Shown in pieces: positions 4,789-6,306 of a DNA stretch of 6,306 bases (position 1 is its first letter; every line of letters starts with the position of its first letter). Source of the stretch: RGIG6353 sp964558655 (GTDB taxonomy: Bacteria > Bacillota > Clostridia > Oscillospirales > SIG627). A model generated the notes under the pieces. That model was not told the DNA's origin and did no database searches. It was given only the letters and a program-made list of their open reading frames with translations. Position numbers and translations under genes: made by a program. The stretch covers positions 1 to 6,306 of the forward strand of contig CAZLEX010000051.1 of the NCBI GenBank assembly GCA_964558655.1, read 5' to 3'.

Positions 4789-6306
4789 ATGATTCGTACA
4801 CATGTATTGGTATGTGGCGGTACAGGCTGTACTTCGTCAGGAAGCATGAAGATCGGCGATGCTCTCGAAAAGAAAATTGCCGAAGTCGGACTTCAGAATG
4901 AGGTGCAGGTAGTAAGAACCGGTTGTTTTGGTCTTTGTGCACTCGGTCCCGTCATGATAGTTTATCCGGAAGGAACTTTTTACAGCAGAGTTGAGCTTTC
5001 CGATGTTGATGAAATTGTCGAAGAACATCTTCTCAAAGGTCGTCCCGTTGAAAGAATCGTACATAAGGACCACGACGGAGACAAGGTTGTAGCTAAAGCT
5101 CTTAGCGAGACAAACTTCTATAAGAAACAGATTCGTGTTGCACTCCGTAATTGCGGTGTTATCGATCCGGAAAATATCGAAGAGTATATTGCTATGGACG
5201 GTTATCAGGCTCTCGGTAAATGTCTTACCGAATATACTCCCGAACAGGTAATTCAGATTGTAACCGATTCCGGCTTAAGAGGAAGAGGCGGCGGAGGATT
5301 TCCTACGGGACGCAAGTGGGCACTTACCGCACCGAATAAAGCAGATCAAAAATATGTTGTATGTAATGCAGACGAAGGCGATCCCGGTGCTTTCATGGAT
5401 CGTTCGGTTCTGGAGGGAGACCCGCATTGTTTGGTAGAAGCTATGGCCATCTGCGGTTATGCAATAGGTGCCACAAAAGGATTTGTATATGTCAGAGCAG
5501 AATATCCGATAGCTGTTCATCGTCTTCAGGTAGCGATAGATCAGGCGAGAGAGTACGGTCTTCTCGGTAAAGATATATTCGGAACAGGTTTTGAATTTGA
5601 TATGGAAATCCGTCTCGGAGCCGGTGCGTTTGTCTGCGGAGAAGAAACAGCACTTATGACATCAATAGAGGGTAATCGAGGCGAACCCCGTCCGCGTCCG
5701 CCGTATCCGGCAGTAAAAGGACTTTACGGTAAACCTACCGTTGAAAATAATGTCGAAACTTTTGCAAATATTCCGCAGATTATCCTTAAAGGTGCCGATT
5801 GGTTTGCATCGATGGGTACTGAAAAATCCAAAGGAACCAAAGTATTTGCTCTCGGCGGCAAAATACAGAATACAGGTCTTATTGAAATTCCTATGGGTAC
5901 TACTTTGCGTGAAATTATCGAAGAAATCGGCGGAGGAGTTCCCAACGGTAAAAAATTTAAAGCAGCTCAGACCGGAGGACCTTCAGGCGGCTGTATACCG
6001 GCAAGTTTGATTGATACCGAAGTCGATTACGATAATCTCGTTGCACTTGGTTGTATGATGGGTTCCGGCGGTCTTATAGTTATGGACGAAGATAACTGTA
6101 TGGTTGATATGGCTAAGTTTTTCCTTGAGTTTACGGTTGATGAGTCGTGCGGTAAATGTACTCCTTGCCGTGTAGGAACCAAGCGTCTTCTCGAAATGCT
6201 TGATAACATAACCAAAGGAAAAGGTACTCTTGAAGATATTGATAAGCTTGAAGAACTTTGTAATTACATAAAGACAAATTCACTTTGCGGTCTCGGGCAG
6301 ACGGCA
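4789..6306 (+). CDS. hydB: NuoF-like NADH/FMN subunit of bifurcating hydrogenase (HydB), 3' truncated by window
   Basis: The first 506 residues of a roughly 600-residue flavoprotein; the frame is open to the last base. An N-terminal thioredoxin-like [2Fe-2S] domain has C9, C14 (CGGTGC) and C46, C50 (CFGLC). The NuoF core follows with the FMN and NAD(H) sites: GRGGGGFPTGRKW (165-177), NADEGDPGAF (193-202) and GAGAFVCGEETAL (277-289). An SLBB-type segment comes next, then the N3-type [4Fe-4S] site with C454, C457, C460 (SCGKCTPCRVG) and C500 (SLCGLGQ). The missing C-terminus should hold a two-cluster ferredoxin domain, which would confirm the HydB rather than the complex I NuoF type. The N-terminal fused [2Fe-2S] domain already favours HydB or a related formate dehydrogenase beta subunit. 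In the complex it binds NAD(H) at FMN, the proposed site of electron bifurcation. The catalytic HydA gene is expected downstream. Confidence 0.92.
   Translation, partial: MIRTHVLVCGGTGCTSSGSMKIGDALEKKIAEVGLQNEVQVVRTGCFGLCALGPVMIVYPEGTFYSRVELSDVDEIVEEHLLKGRPVERIVHKDHDGDKVVAKALSETNFYKKQIRVALRNCGVIDPENIEEYIAMDGYQALGKCLTEYTPEQVIQIVTDSGLRGRGGGGFPTGRKWALTAPNKADQKYVVCNADEGDPGAFMDRSVLEGDPHCLVEAMAICGYAIGATKGFVYVRAEYPIAVHRLQVAIDQAREYGLLGKDIFGTGFEFDMEIRLGAGAFVCGEETALMTSIEGNRGEPRPRPPYPAVKGLYGKPTVENNVETFANIPQIILKGADWFASMGTEKSKGTKVFALGGKIQNTGLIEIPMGTTLREIIEEIGGGVPNGKKFKAAQTGGPSGGCIPASLIDTEVDYDNLVALGCMMGSGGLIVMDEDNCMVDMAKFFLEFTVDESCGKCTPCRVGTKRLLEMLDNITKGKGTLEDIDKLEELCNYIKTNSLCGLGQTA

Noticed and set aside
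4415..4942. A 175-codon open frame on the minus strand across the ferredoxin and hydB start
   Set aside because: It is antisense to two well-supported genes, has no recognisable domain, and its composition is that of a reverse shadow frame.
5741..6010. An 89-codon + strand open frame inside hydB
   Set aside because: It lies out of frame within the conserved NuoF core, whose own frame is intact with all FMN and cluster motifs.
1..6306. CRISPR arrays, transposons, attachment sites, tRNA or rRNA genes
   Set aside because: No spaced direct repeats, transposase motifs, terminal inverted repeats or RNA-gene landmarks were seen; the window is filled by one operon.

Overview
The window is most simply read as the 5' two thirds of an operon for an NAD-linked, electron-bifurcating [FeFe]-hydrogenase from an anaerobic, low-to-moderate-GC Gram-positive bacterium (Clostridia or a relative). 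Reasons are strong AGGAGG-type ribosome binding sites, an AT-rich leader with a consensus -10 box, A/T-ending codons, and gene families (NuoE/NuoF-type subunits, DRTGG proteins, a SCLSPCADDD-type PHP protein, PAS-less sensory hydrogenase) typical of fermentative Firmicutes. Every gene is on the + strand, packed with overlaps or short gaps, so a single transcript is likely.

Layout: 1-163 is a non-coding leader with one good sigma-A-type promoter (60-88) and a possible imperfect dyad downstream of it. 164-664 is the NuoE-like subunit HydC. From 701 to 4774 comes a cassette of accessory genes: a DRTGG-domain protein (TTG start, 701-1054), an RsbW/RsbT-type ATP-binding protein (1047-1469), a putative sensory [FeFe]-hydrogenase (1487-2749), a second DRTGG protein (2754-3086), a PHP-domain protein (3079-3816), a GHKL ATPase (from 3818) and a thioredoxin-fold [2Fe-2S] ferredoxin (4406-4774). 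The NuoF-like flavoprotein HydB starts at 4789 and runs off the right edge about 90 residues before its expected C-terminus. The catalytic subunit HydA is expected just downstream.

How they fit together: HydC and HydB, with the unseen HydA, would oxidise NADH and reduced ferredoxin together to make H2, or run in reverse. The genes between them look like a sensing and signalling module. The hydrogenase-like protein keeps the H-cluster cysteines but has lost the proton-relay cysteine and two methionines usual in catalytic enzymes, so it probably senses H2 or redox state. It lacks the PAS domain of many sensory hydrogenases, so its output may pass to the two ATP-binding proteins, the two DRTGG proteins and the PHP protein. 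This signalling role is inference; the domain assignments are well supported.

The main anomaly is at 4367-4375, a run of nine A. As written, the GHKL ATPase frame passes through it into the ferredoxin with no stop, giving a 318-residue fusion. In the +1 frame a TAA lies at 4377-4379, followed by 26 bases and a ribosome binding site before the ferredoxin ATG. This points to two separate genes joined by a one-base indel (sequencing error or mutation), or to slippage on the A run producing both forms.
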